Shown here: positions 32,468 to 41,949 of the stretch, piece after piece | Numbering within the stretch: position 1 is the stretch's first letter | Layout: the number at the start of each line of letters is the position of its first letter | Origin: Domibacillus sp. PGB-M46 | Lineage (GTDB): Bacteria; Bacillota; Bacilli; Bacillales; Domibacillaceae | Assembly (NCBI RefSeq): GCF_022668875.1 | Contig: NZ_JAKGCR010000014.1 | Coordinates: forward strand, 1 to 64,000 | Length of the DNA: 64,000 bases | Direction: 5' to 3' | Made by a program: the position numbers and the translations under genes | Notes under the pieces: model-generated | The model's database searches: none | Told to the model about the DNA's origin: nothing | Seen by the model: only the letters and a program-made list of their open reading frames with translations

Positions 32468-35173
32468 TTGCTGAAAGTAAAAACGTTAACATGCGAATAC
32501 AGAGATTTTTTATTAGGTACTGATATTCTTTGCCCGCGGTTTTCATGGAAACTGGCTTCCGATAAAAATCACACAGTGCAGGAAGGTTATCAAATTCAAG
32601 TTTCCCTGTTTGCGGATGATTTTGAAAGCCCTTTATGGGATACTGGGAAGCAAAAATCCAGCGAATCTATCCATCTTACTTATGATGGACCAAGTGTCGC
32701 CTCTAAAACACGCTATTACTACCGTGTACGCGTCTGGGATAACTACGGACGTGAGTCGGACTGGAGCAGTGTTCAATGGTGGGAAACTAGTTTACTGTCT
32801 TCCGAAGACTGGCAAGCGAAATGGATTACACCACATCCTGACTTTTTTGATCGTGATTCAAAACCTATTTCATTGTTCAGGAAACCTTTCTCAATTGCAA
32901 AAGCAGTGAAATCTGCCCGTATACACGCTACCGCTGCTGGCATCTATGATCTGTATCTCAATGATCAAAAAATAGGAGATGCACTATTTGCTCCTGGATG
33001 GACAAGTTACAAACATCACCATCAATACCAAACCTATGATGTTACAGACTTGTTATCCCCAGGTACCCAAGCCATTGGCGCTGCAGTAGCAGATGGATGG
33101 TACAAAGGCGAACTAACTTGGCTTTCTAAACGAAATATTTATGGGCAAGACCGTGCCCTGCTGCTCCAAATGCACATTTTGTATGAAGATGGAACGAAAG
33201 ACACGATTGTCTCCGATGAATCCTGGAAAACCTCTATAGGACCTATTGTACTATCGGAATTTTATGCTGGTGAATCATATGATGCCCGCTTAGAGTGTAA
33301 CGGCTGGAGCACAGGAAACTTTCAAGATACAAACTGGAAAAGCGCCAAAAAATGCGCTCTTTCGTTTAATCAATTAGTCGCGCAAGAAAACTGGCCTACT
33401 AAGGTAACAGAAGTCCTTTCCCCTATTTCGGTTCTTGAGACGCCTAAAGGTGAAACCGTTTTAGATATGGGACAGAACATGGTTGGCAGGGTCCGAATGA
33501 ATATTGATATTCCGGATGGCCAAAAGGTTGTTTTATACCACGCTGAAGTTTTGGATAGCGAAGGAAACTTTTATACAGGAAATTTACGAAAAGCCCAACA
33601 AAAAGTGGAGTATATTTCCAACGGAAAAGGCCCTGTCTCCTTTGCACCTCATTTTTCATTTCAAGGTTTCCGTTATGTGAAAGTAGAGGGATTAACGAAC
33701 ACTTCTCATGAAGAATTATTGAAGACCTTTCAGGGAGAAGTAATTCATACTGATATGCCGCAAACAGGATATTTTGAGTGTTCAAGCCCATTAGTCAATC
33801 AACTATACAGCAATATTTTATGGGGCCAGCGCGGAAACTTTTTGGATGTCCCTACAGACTGCCCACAAAGAGATGAACGCTTAGGATGGACCGGCGATGC
33901 TCAAATTTTTGCCCGGACTGCTGCTTACAATTATCAAGTCGCGCCGTTTTTCACGAAATGGCTTAGAGACCTTAAAAGTGATCAAACTTCTAATGGAACC
34001 GTTCCATTCGTTATTCCAGATGCTTTAGAAGAATATATCTCTACCATGTGGGGAGACAATAACTATACTTCTTCGGCATGGGGAGACGCTGCCACCATTT
34101 GTCCATGGACCATATATCGTACATTCGGGGACGTGAGGCTCCTTGAAGAACAATATGAAAGCATGAAGGCATGGGTAGACTATATTCGAGCTCAAGGAGC
34201 AAATGAGTTTCTTTGGAATACAGGATTCCATTTTGGCGACTGGCTGGCGTTGGACGCAGAAGAAGATTCCTATTTTGGTGCAACTCCTGAGCACTTGGTG
34301 GCAACCGCTTACTATGCTTATTCTACTCGTATCCTAAAAGATACTGCGCAAGTCTTGAGTAAAATAGAAGATGCAAGTAAATATGAAAGACTATTAAAAG
34401 GAATCATCCAGGAATTTCAGCGAACATACGTGACGACAGATGGAAAAATGAAGGCTCATACACAAACGGCTCATATCCTTCCGCTAGTATTTGATTTAGT
34501 AGAAGGGGAGAATCGTCAGCAAGTTGCTGCTGACTTGAACCAGCTCATTATTGACAATGGCTATCACTTAGACACCGGCTTTGTTGGGACGCCATATTTA
34601 TGTATTGCCTTGTCTGAAAACGGCTATCATGAAACAGCCCTTCGTTTACTTTTACAGGAAAGTTACCCATCCTGGTTATTTTCCGTCTTACAGGGTGCAA
34701 CAACGATCTGGGAACACTGGGATGGAATTAAAGAAGATGGTTCTTTCTGGAGCGATGATATGAATTCGTATAATCATTACGCCTATGGGGCAATTGGAGA
34801 GTGGCTTTATCGTTATGTAGCAGGGATCGATCTTGAGGAAGCTGCTTATCGAGTCATAAAAATCCATCCACATATTTCACAATATGGTTTAAGCTCTGCA
34901 AAAGCCTCCTTAGATTCACCGTACGGCACTATTCTTTGTTCCTGGGAGCAGAGTGACCAAAGCACAGATATTCATGTGAAAATACCTGCAAATACAACAG
35001 CTAAAATTATTTTAAACAATATGAATGCTGATAAACTCGTTATTAATAACCTCGCACCAAGTGAAGTGGAAAACATACTGGTAAAAGAAGGACCAGACGG
35101 TTTAGTTTGTGAAGTAGGATCGGGTTCTTATTCAATCCAGCATAAAAAAGAAGGAATTCTTCTTCGAGGATAA
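32468..35173 (+). CDS. GH78 alpha-L-rhamnosidase
   Basis: 901 aa from the TTG at 32468. The ATG at 32459 touches the GGAGG directly and is too close, whereas TTG is 8 bases away. Domains in order: beta-sandwich (PRFSWKL), carbohydrate-binding region, and (alpha/alpha)6 barrel. Catalytic acid in DCPQRDERLGWTGDAQIF (about residue 465) and base in GATTIWEHWDG (about 745). No signal peptide, so it acts on imported rhamnosides. Releases L-rhamnose by inversion. Confidence 0.93.
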   Translation: MLKVKTLTCEYRDFLLGTDILCPRFSWKLASDKNHTVQEGYQIQVSLFADDFESPLWDTGKQKSSESIHLTYDGPSVASKTRYYYRVRVWDNYGRESDWSSVQWWETSLLSSEDWQAKWITPHPDFFDRDSKPISLFRKPFSIAKAVKSARIHATAAGIYDLYLNDQKIGDALFAPGWTSYKHHHQYQTYDVTDLLSPGTQAIGAAVADGWYKGELTWLSKRNIYGQDRALLLQMHILYEDGTKDTIVSDESWKTSIGPIVLSEFYAGESYDARLECNGWSTGNFQDTNWKSAKKCALSFNQLVAQENWPTKVTEVLSPISVLETPKGETVLDMGQNMVGRVRMNIDIPDGQKVVLYHAEVLDSEGNFYTGNLRKAQQKVEYISNGKGPVSFAPHFSFQGFRYVKVEGLTNTSHEELLKTFQGEVIHTDMPQTGYFECSSPLVNQLYSNILWGQRGNFLDVPTDCPQRDERLGWTGDAQIFARTAAYNYQVAPFFTKWLRDLKSDQTSNGTVPFVIPDALEEYISTMWGDNNYTSSAWGDAATICPWTIYRTFGDVRLLEEQYESMKAWVDYIRAQGANEFLWNTGFHFGDWLALDAEEDSYFGATPEHLVATAYYAYSTRILKDTAQVLSKIEDASKYERLLKGIIQEFQRTYVTTDGKMKAHTQTAHILPLVFDLVEGENRQQVAADLNQLIIDNGYHLDTGFVGTPYLCIALSENGYHETALRLLLQESYPSWLFSVLQGATTIWEHWDGIKEDGSFWSDDMNSYNHYAYGAIGEWLYRYVAGIDLEEAAYRVIKIHPHISQYGLSSAKASLDSPYGTILCSWEQSDQSTDIHVKIPANTTAKIILNNMNADKLVINNLAPSEVENILVKEGPDGLVCEVGSGSYSIQHKKEGILLRG

Positions 35174-35203
35174 GAGGAAAGCAAGATCGAACTGGACATG
35201 TCA

Positions 35204-35246
35204 TGAACCTCTCCCTCTAAACTTTTGATTTAGGGGGAGAGGTTCA
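35204..35246. terminator. Bidirectional terminator between GH78 (+) and GH3 (-)
   Basis: TGAACCTCTCCC and GGGGAGAGGTTCA arms with inner CTAAA/TTTAG. The inner CTTTTGATTTAGGGGG resembles the dispersed hairpin repeats at 4571 and 40132. Confidence 0.8.
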
Positions 35247-35257
35247 CATACACTCTA

Positions 35258-38200
35258 TTATTTTTCTTTTTTACTATTTTGTTTGTTAAGCTGGATAGAG
35301 TCGATGCGAATATCCGGTCCTTTAAATACAATATATAAATCATGGTAGCCGCCAGTTTTTGTTTTAATTTCCTCTGTCAGCTCACTGTAATCGAGCTCTT
35401 CAATTTTCCGCTCACTGCCCTCTGCGTTACGAGACACTTTCAGGGTTTTTCCAAATGAGAAATCAGCGAGCTTAGGACCATCAGGAGAATCAGCACGAAC
35501 TTCAATAGAAGAGACTTCGTTTGTTGAAGCTGCTTTTATCGTGATACTTTCCACGCCAGCAAGCTTTACATCATTTAATGCTGCCCAAGATCCATCTTTC
35601 TTCGACATAACCGCGTAATATCCATGTTCGGATTCGTCTTGTTTAAGACCTTTCATCGTACGTAACTTGGATACTTCGCGATAAACAACATCCTTAGTAG
35701 CAAAAGTCGAATCGTATACATTAATAGGCTGCACTGAAGCATCTAATTTTGCCAAACTTTCTCCATCATAATCAAAAGACGTTGAAAGAAGCGTTTTCTT
35801 AGAAGATTGTCCAGCCATTAAAGTATAACTGCCTCCTTCTGTAACCAGTTTTGATTGATTTACATCCCATACAGCAAAATCGGCTGGATCTACTTTAAGG
35901 GTTACTTTTTTGGTTTTTCCTGCTTCTACATGAACTTTTTCATATGAAACCAGCTGCTGTTTTGGCAAGAATTTACCATAAGCTGGTTTATTATTTTTAA
36001 TGTAGAGCTGCACGACCTCTTCTGTGTCAACCGTTCCTGTATTGGTTACATCTACTGTCACTTCAAACGGTTGACCTCCTGTTACGTCTTTCGGCGAGCG
36101 CAAGTTAGAGTATTTGAAGGTGCTGTAACTTAAACCATGGCCAAATTCATATGTGACTTTATCATTCGTATACATATAAGTCATACCTGAATCTTGCGGG
36201 TCACCATTTGTCATATCGGCAGTAAATCTTGGATCAATTTGCTCAACTGCCGTTGGGTTGCTTCCTTCAGGAAGAGAATATTTATCCATTTTAGGGAATG
36301 AGTCTGTGTCAGAATACCAGGTTGTTGTTAATCTTCCTGTTGGAGCAGCATCTCCAAATAACACATCCGCTAACGCTTTGCTATCATATTGTCCGGCGTA
36401 TGGCTGATAGAGAATGGCCGAAACATTTTCATTTTTTTGAATGGCTTCTATATTCACTGGAAAATTTGAGTTTACAACGACAATCGTCTTTTTCGGAAAA
36501 GATTTTGCCACTTTATCGACAATTTCGTATTGATCGTTGCCCAGATTAAGGTCGGAACGGTCAGCTCCTTCACCGGCACTGTGTCTAGGTGGAGCACCTA
36601 CTACCACAACGGCATGATCATTTTTTGTAGCCCATACTTGAGCATCAGCTCCTGCTTCTTTTAAAACAATTTCGTCAAACTTTTCAGAGTTTGTCCGTGC
36701 AGATGCGCCAGCAGTATTGCCAATTGTGTTAGGTGCTACTTCAACTCCCTGATTTTCATTTACCTTCACAAAACGGCCATTGCTGTAATACCTAGTTTCA
36801 AATCCTCCGCCAAAGCTTTCCGTGTACGTATCTGCGATTAATGAAACCGTTCCGTCTGTATTTTTCTCATGACGGAAACGTCCTGGAAGCGTACTGGCAT
36901 CTGCCACATTTGAAAAAGGATTTTCCGTTAAATTTAAACTTGTCGCATTGTTATTACTGACTGCCCGGCTTCCAGTGGTCGTGAAGTCAAGCCATTTATT
37001 GTTTGCCAGTGATTTGTAGCTGTATCCACCCTGCCCCCACGCATAGGCTTCAAAAGCCTCATTGGTACTGTACGTTTTTCCTCCAGCCTGGTAACCTTCA
37101 TTACCTGCTCCGCTTTGTGAAGAAACAGAAAGCTGTCCGCCCGTCTCATCTATTGAAGCTGTAACCGCCTTTTGATTCACCTTTGATTCTAGTGCAATGA
37201 TTTTTGCGCCAGTTCCATAGTCAACATTTTCTTTCCCTACCGCTTTGCGAATCGCACCAAGAGGGGACAATCCTGCATCTTCAATTTTTGGTGTGTTTTT
37301 GACAGAGTACGTTGCTTTAAAGCGGGTATCTGCAAAAATACCTGTCACTGCCAGCTTGCTTTCTTTGCTCAAAGGAAGGACATTGTTTTCATTTTTGAGC
37401 AATACAATGCCTTCCCTCGCTGCTTGAAGAGCGACAGATTGATTTTCTTCATTCTTGTAATCAACTGGGTTTCGGTCTTTTGCTAACTGACTAAATGGGT
37501 AGTTTTTTGGTGATCCATCCTCATTTTTCTCGTTAAAGTAGCCTGTACGGACCCACATTTCAAGTTGCCCGCGCACACTATCCTCTAACTCTTTTCGTGT
37601 AACACCGTAGATTCCGTTATTGACAGCATTCATGATATTTTCATAGCTCTTTGCAGAGGTGTTGGCATGATTGCCGCTAAGCAGTAATAAGGCAGCTGCT
37701 CCATTTGCGTCTGTATAGTTTTGGTATCCATTGTTAAACCCCTGTGTCATTTGTCTGTCAGCGTTCACAAAATCCCCAACAGGCATCATGCTATACGGAT
37801 TGGCATTGGTTCCACGAATGATGTTTGGAGAGATATGGTTTGGAATGCCATTTGTACGTCCGTAAGTTGTCATGAAACTTGTAACCAATCCAGATTCTAA
37901 TGGATACAGAAAGCTCTTCATTTGATATTCATTTATAGCTCGAGGACCGGCATAAAATTGGCCGGTAATTCGGTACCACTGAGCCAAATAATTGGTAAAA
38001 TGCTTTGTTCCCAATTGGCTTTTCAGCCAAAATCCTGTTTCATTATTATTTTCACCATATCCGGTAATTCCTTTGGCCATGGAGTTGATTAACGTTCCTG
38101 TAAGAACTGGGTCTTCTGCATACCCTTCATCAAAACGGCCACTTAACGGATTGGTACGCAAATCGGCAACAACGGAGAACATTAACGTATTTGGATTATT

Positions 38201-38656
38201 CAGCTCTACCTCCCCTCTGCGTTCATTGCCAATCACTGTACCTACCCGGTTTAAAAGCGCTTTGTTCCAGCTTTGACCCAGCCCTATTAAAGAAGGAAAA
38301 TCAGTGCTACTTCCCATTACCCTGTCAACCCCACCTGCAGCTGTTGCAGGCAGAGTGTAGCCTTCTTTTATCTTTCTTGGAGCCGTTGCATGTTTTTGAT
38401 CTGCGTAGTAAGCCAGATCCTCATTGCTCATTTCGGAAAGAATAAGGTTTACAAATTCATCAAGATGATCAGCCTGTCCATCAAATATGGGCATATTGGT
38501 TACATCCCGCTTGAAAACAATGGTTCCTTCTTCCGCTTGTACTACTATTGCCTGAGGAATTGCGACAGGTTCGGCCAAGGGCGCCAGGAGTCCAAAAACA
38601 AACAAACATGAAACAACTTTTCTTTTTTGATGTTTTTTACGTTGAGTTTTCTTCAT
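35258..38656 (-). CDS. Large secreted GH3 glycoside hydrolase with extra C-terminal domain
   Basis: 1132 aa. Sec signal peptide at residues ~1-42 (basic N-end, VSCLFVFGLLAPLAEPVA). GH3 N-domain with LIGLGQSWNKALLNRVGTVI, C-domain with the acid/base segment GEGADRSDLNLG (about residue 698), then a fibronectin-III-like domain (FEVTVDVTNTGTVDTEEVVQ) and a beta-rich C-terminal module ending YIVFKGPDIRIDSIQL, CBM6-like. The SDW-type nucleophile motif is unusual (MMPVGDFVN, about 290). A ~150-residue insertion separates the two halves. Probably degrades a glycan outside the cell. Substrate unknown. A cre-like site lies upstream. Confidence 0.87.
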   Translation of the reverse strand: MKKTQRKKHQKRKVVSCLFVFGLLAPLAEPVAIPQAIVVQAEEGTIVFKRDVTNMPIFDGQADHLDEFVNLILSEMSNEDLAYYADQKHATAPRKIKEGYTLPATAAGGVDRVMGSSTDFPSLIGLGQSWNKALLNRVGTVIGNERRGEVELNNPNTLMFSVVADLRTNPLSGRFDEGYAEDPVLTGTLINSMAKGITGYGENNNETGFWLKSQLGTKHFTNYLAQWYRITGQFYAGPRAINEYQMKSFLYPLESGLVTSFMTTYGRTNGIPNHISPNIIRGTNANPYSMMPVGDFVNADRQMTQGFNNGYQNYTDANGAAALLLLSGNHANTSAKSYENIMNAVNNGIYGVTRKELEDSVRGQLEMWVRTGYFNEKNEDGSPKNYPFSQLAKDRNPVDYKNEENQSVALQAAREGIVLLKNENNVLPLSKESKLAVTGIFADTRFKATYSVKNTPKIEDAGLSPLGAIRKAVGKENVDYGTGAKIIALESKVNQKAVTASIDETGGQLSVSSQSGAGNEGYQAGGKTYSTNEAFEAYAWGQGGYSYKSLANNKWLDFTTTGSRAVSNNNATSLNLTENPFSNVADASTLPGRFRHEKNTDGTVSLIADTYTESFGGGFETRYYSNGRFVKVNENQGVEVAPNTIGNTAGASARTNSEKFDEIVLKEAGADAQVWATKNDHAVVVVGAPPRHSAGEGADRSDLNLGNDQYEIVDKVAKSFPKKTIVVVNSNFPVNIEAIQKNENVSAILYQPYAGQYDSKALADVLFGDAAPTGRLTTTWYSDTDSFPKMDKYSLPEGSNPTAVEQIDPRFTADMTNGDPQDSGMTYMYTNDKVTYEFGHGLSYSTFKYSNLRSPKDVTGGQPFEVTVDVTNTGTVDTEEVVQLYIKNNKPAYGKFLPKQQLVSYEKVHVEAGKTKKVTLKVDPADFAVWDVNQSKLVTEGGSYTLMAGQSSKKTLLSTSFDYDGESLAKLDASVQPINVYDSTFATKDVVYREVSKLRTMKGLKQDESEHGYYAVMSKKDGSWAALNDVKLAGVESITIKAASTNEVSSIEVRADSPDGPKLADFSFGKTLKVSRNAEGSERKIEELDYSELTEEIKTKTGGYHDLYIVFKGPDIRIDSIQLNKQNSKKEK

Positions 38657-38811
38657 TTTTTTCTCCTTTTATATTGATTTTAATAATGAAATGCTTGTGT
38701 TATTCTCCGTTCTTTATTACAGCTATAACTGCATTGAAGTAATCATAAGAGAATTCCAGCACCTCCTTTTTATCTTTAATGCAGATCCTTAAGTACGCTG
38801 ATTAATTAAAT

Positions 38812-38825
38812 TGTAAACGCTTGCA
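38812..38825 (+). promoter_or_regulatory. cre (CcpA) site upstream of the GH3 gene
   Basis: TGTAAACGCTTGCA, one mismatch from TGWAANCGNTNWCA. About 155 bases before the GH3 start. Confidence 0.55.
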
Positions 38826-38930
38826 AATATTTATGTAATTGCGCTATTTATCAGATATGTGTCTGTTTTTTTCAGTTTTGTTCGGGTAACTTTTTCATGA
38901 AAAATGGATATTCCTTTCGAAATATCCATT

Positions 38931-40049
38931 TCAACTGCCTAATGATTTTTTAAATTGTCCTGGAGAAACCCCAACATATTTTTTAAAAAGATGAGAGAAG
39001 TGCCGGTACGTGCAATAGCCTACTTTTTCCCCTACTTTCATTACCCTGTGCCCATCTTGAAGCATAAGCTTTGCTTTCTCCATTCTTAACTCCGTTAAAT
39101 ATTTTATATAGGTGGTCCCCATTTCTTCTTTAAATAAAAGGCTAAGATAATTGGGGTTTAGACCGACGATATCCGCCACCTCGTGAAGAGTAATATCCCT
39201 GTCGTAATGCTCAGCAATGTATGTGCAAGCTTTCTCGACAGCTGTATGTTTTCTGTTTAATGGCAAGTTGGGCATTAAGTCTATCAAACTGTTTAAGCGA
39301 TTACGAATCCAGTTTACCATTTCACTCTTCGTCTTTATTTGACGGATTTCTATATGAGGAAAATCCCTTTTCATCGTAGATAAACGGTCCAATCCCCATG
39401 TATTTTCTACAACATCTGTGCCGCGATAAACGAGCTTCAATAATTCACCTTCCATTTCATCTCGGTCTATTTCTTCCTTTTCAAACCAGCTTGTGTATTG
39501 ATCAAGCACCTGATTAAGTTTTAATTTGTCTCTTCCTTGAATTGCTTGTATGATTGCATCCTCTTGAACAAACAGTGGTACAGCCGTATTTCTGGCAGCA
39601 CTTTTATATTTTATAAAGTCTTTATGGTCAGCAATGTTTAATCCTTCTATACTCTGTACATCTGTTGCTTCACGACTGTTTATCCGTGTCTTTACTTTGC
39701 AAAGGGTGTCCTCTATCATGGCAATAGTCAAAGGCTTTTCTAAGAAATCGGTTACTCCCAGCTTCAACGCCTGTTTTACATAGTCAAATTCTCGATGCCC
39801 GCTAAAAACAACACACACCGTACTTGGAACTGTTTTCATTACTTCTTCAATTAGTTGTAAGCCTGTAATTCCAGGCATTTCAATATCTGTGAGAATGATA
39901 TCTGGTTTCAAAGAATAGAAAAGAGAAAGTGCGCTTTTTCCGTCGTGAGCAGTTCCGACTAACTTGATGCCGTATTCCGACCAGTTAATGATGTGTTTCA
40001 TTCCCTCTACTACAGCCAAGTTATCGTCAAATACAACAGCCTTTAACAT
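38931..40049 (-). CDS. YesN-type response regulator (receiver + AraC HTH), orphan
   Basis: 372 aa. Receiver with phospho-acceptor Asp55 (DIILTDIEMPG), acidic pair FDDN and Lys in LEKPLT. C-terminal AraC DNA-binding domain (ITLHEVADIVGLNPNYLSLL and VGYCTYRHFSHLFKKYVG). No kinase lies next to it. Strongly similar to the regulator at 48220 in both end domains, so it looks like a duplicate that could share the YesM-type kinase at 49708. Likely controls nearby glycosidase genes. Confidence 0.92.
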   Translation of the reverse strand: MLKAVVFDDNLAVVEGMKHIINWSEYGIKLVGTAHDGKSALSLFYSLKPDIILTDIEMPGITGLQLIEEVMKTVPSTVCVVFSGHREFDYVKQALKLGVTDFLEKPLTIAMIEDTLCKVKTRINSREATDVQSIEGLNIADHKDFIKYKSAARNTAVPLFVQEDAIIQAIQGRDKLKLNQVLDQYTSWFEKEEIDRDEMEGELLKLVYRGTDVVENTWGLDRLSTMKRDFPHIEIRQIKTKSEMVNWIRNRLNSLIDLMPNLPLNRKHTAVEKACTYIAEHYDRDITLHEVADIVGLNPNYLSLLFKEEMGTTYIKYLTELRMEKAKLMLQDGHRVMKVGEKVGYCTYRHFSHLFKKYVGVSPGQFKKSLGS

Positions 40050-40131
40050 TTTCTCATCCCCTCACTATGTAAAAGTTTGATAATCTTTTTTTATTTAAAT
40101 GAACAAGAAATATTTTTTATTTTAAAAAAAG

Positions 40132-40196
40132 TTAGCTCTGCATTACCCTTCAAAGTCTCTGGTTTAGTGGGGGTTAGGCACTAATTTTTGTTCAAG
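40132..40196 (+). repeat. Dispersed hairpin repeat, copy 2
   Basis: Gapless 65-base match (about nine differences) to 4571-4635, including CCCTTCAAA, TTTAGTGGGGGTTAGGC and TTGTTCAAG. Confidence 0.65.
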
Positions 40197-40210
40197 CTCT
40201 TGTTGTGATG

Positions 40211-40244
40211 AAAACAGCCGCTTTCGTTTGAAGGCGGCTGTTTT
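40211..40244 (-). terminator. Terminator of the GH78-like gene
   Basis: AAAACAGCCGC/GCGGCTGTTTT arms; T-run on both strands. Ends 8 bases before the stop of the gene at 40252. Confidence 0.8.
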
Positions 40245-40251
40245 TCTGCTT

Positions 40252-41820
40252 TTAAAGGCTATATTTTCGAATCAAATAGGTTGGTGTACAGCTCCACGCA
40301 TGGCAGTAGCTGTTGATCAAATGGCTGCCATATGGCGAAAAGTTTTTATCATTAGGATCATACAGTTCCCAGAAAGTATCCGCTCCATCCTCCAGCATAC
40401 CACCCCAATACACTTTCATTTGCTCAATGGCCTTTTCTCTTTCTCCTGAAAGCAGAAGGGCTTCCACATAATGATGGTACATATAAGGGGTAGCCATCCC
40501 AACAGCTTCGTCGGCCGTTAACAGCCGGTTTAGTAATGCCTGGTTTTCTTCTTTTGGCAGAATATCCGCTAATACCATCCACACGTGGCTCGCCCATGAA
40601 ACCTGCCGATCTGCCCCGCTGATGAAAAACTGCTGTTGTTCATCCCATAAAAACTGCTTGGCAGCTTCTACTGCATCCCTCAGGCGTGATGCCAGCATAG
40701 GTTTTTCAGGTGTGTGTAATACGTCGGCCAGGTGAATCGCTTGTTTCAGAACATAAATTAAGACAGCTTGTGACGGTGCCTGCTTATTCAAGCCTTCCTG
40801 CCAGTCAATAAATGACCACCACTCTTCTGAGTCTATAACAACATGCCGTTCGTCTAACCGCTCAAGACCAAGTTCCACTTGCCGGAGAGCTGTCGGCCAA
40901 AGGTCAATTAACGTTGCCATGTCTTTCGTTGCTTCATAGTAATCATATAGGGTAGAGACAAAAAACAAGGAATAATCAAAGAGCAGTGTATCATCCGCGA
41001 TTAGTTCAGGCTTCACGAAAACGTTCGCTGTTACCTGTCCTTTATCGTTTGGCACCCCGGCAAATAAATACAAGCAGCGTTTCACCAGGTCATTGGTTTG
41101 GAATGTTTTATAGTTTGCCAGCGCCTGCAGGCGAAGGTCACCAAGCCAGAGGCGACGGTCCCGCTTCGGCCCGTCTTCAAAAACATCCTGCATGCAGTCG
41201 GCCAGTGTCTTGATGCTGATATCATCCATTTTTTGAAGAAGAGGATCTTGATGCCCAAGCGGCTCGACCTTTTCACAATGAGCCGATGTTACGGCTGAAC
41301 ATTCAATGTTTTCGAATACCACTTTGTATTTCGGCGACGTTTCAAGCACTTCTACTTTCACATAGCGAAAACTGTAACGACGTGGCAGCTCCACTCGACC
41401 TGGCAGAACATCCACAAACAGCGTTTCTTCCTGAAGCCAGGAACTGGCGAGCCAGCCGTCATATGAATCAAAAGGCTCTGCCATTTCAACCGGCATTTCT
41501 CCGATAGTTAGTTTTAGTTTTAATGGTGCATCAGGAGGGCTGCCTGCCGGACGAATATCAAAAGCTAAATAGCCAACCTGATGATCACCAAAATCCAGAA
41601 TAAAAGCTTCTTTTTTTCCAAAAGCTTGTTCTTTTAAAGAAGAGTAGGGAGCCGTAAATGCCATACTCCATCCATGAATCGCTTTTTCATCCTGCATCAC
41701 TTCTACAAGGGAGATAGGATAAATGGTTTTCGTGTGCAGGGCCGGTTTTAGTTCTTCCGCTTTGTCAATAAACAATTCGTTTCGAACGATTACATGCTCT
41801 TTTATTTTTTGAATATTCAT
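40252..41820 (-). CDS. GH78-like six-hairpin glycosidase (short form)
   Basis: 522 aa, lacking the N-terminal sandwich domains of full GH78 proteins. Retains ILDFGDHQVGYLAFDIR, then DGPKRDRRLWLGDLRLQALA in place of the usual CPQRDER-GWTGD, and DTFWELYDP near the end. Such short bacterial alpha-rhamnosidase-like proteins are common in glycan loci. Cytoplasmic. Its activity cannot be fixed from sequence. It follows the GH78 gene at 41950 by about 130 bases and is probably co-transcribed. A GGGGAG site precedes the ATG. Confidence 0.82.
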   Translation of the reverse strand: MNIQKIKEHVIVRNELFIDKAEELKPALHTKTIYPISLVEVMQDEKAIHGWSMAFTAPYSSLKEQAFGKKEAFILDFGDHQVGYLAFDIRPAGSPPDAPLKLKLTIGEMPVEMAEPFDSYDGWLASSWLQEETLFVDVLPGRVELPRRYSFRYVKVEVLETSPKYKVVFENIECSAVTSAHCEKVEPLGHQDPLLQKMDDISIKTLADCMQDVFEDGPKRDRRLWLGDLRLQALANYKTFQTNDLVKRCLYLFAGVPNDKGQVTANVFVKPELIADDTLLFDYSLFFVSTLYDYYEATKDMATLIDLWPTALRQVELGLERLDERHVVIDSEEWWSFIDWQEGLNKQAPSQAVLIYVLKQAIHLADVLHTPEKPMLASRLRDAVEAAKQFLWDEQQQFFISGADRQVSWASHVWMVLADILPKEENQALLNRLLTADEAVGMATPYMYHHYVEALLLSGEREKAIEQMKVYWGGMLEDGADTFWELYDPNDKNFSPYGSHLINSYCHAWSCTPTYLIRKYSL

Positions 41821-41949
41821 AGAGCTACTCCCCTTTTTTCATCTTTTTTTGCATAGCGGGCATCAATTTCGGCCCGGATTTGCGGGTAAATCTTGTCTTA
41901 ACTCACGACTGATGTTATGAGTTAATGCGTTGTTCATCAACTTTCCTTT

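Noticed and set aside
41821-41949. Coding-like stretch between two GH78-type genes (minus strand, IYPQIRAEIDARYAKKD)
   Set aside because: Looks like a gene tail but is too short (about 40 codons, with a frameshift) to identify; could be chance or a small relic.
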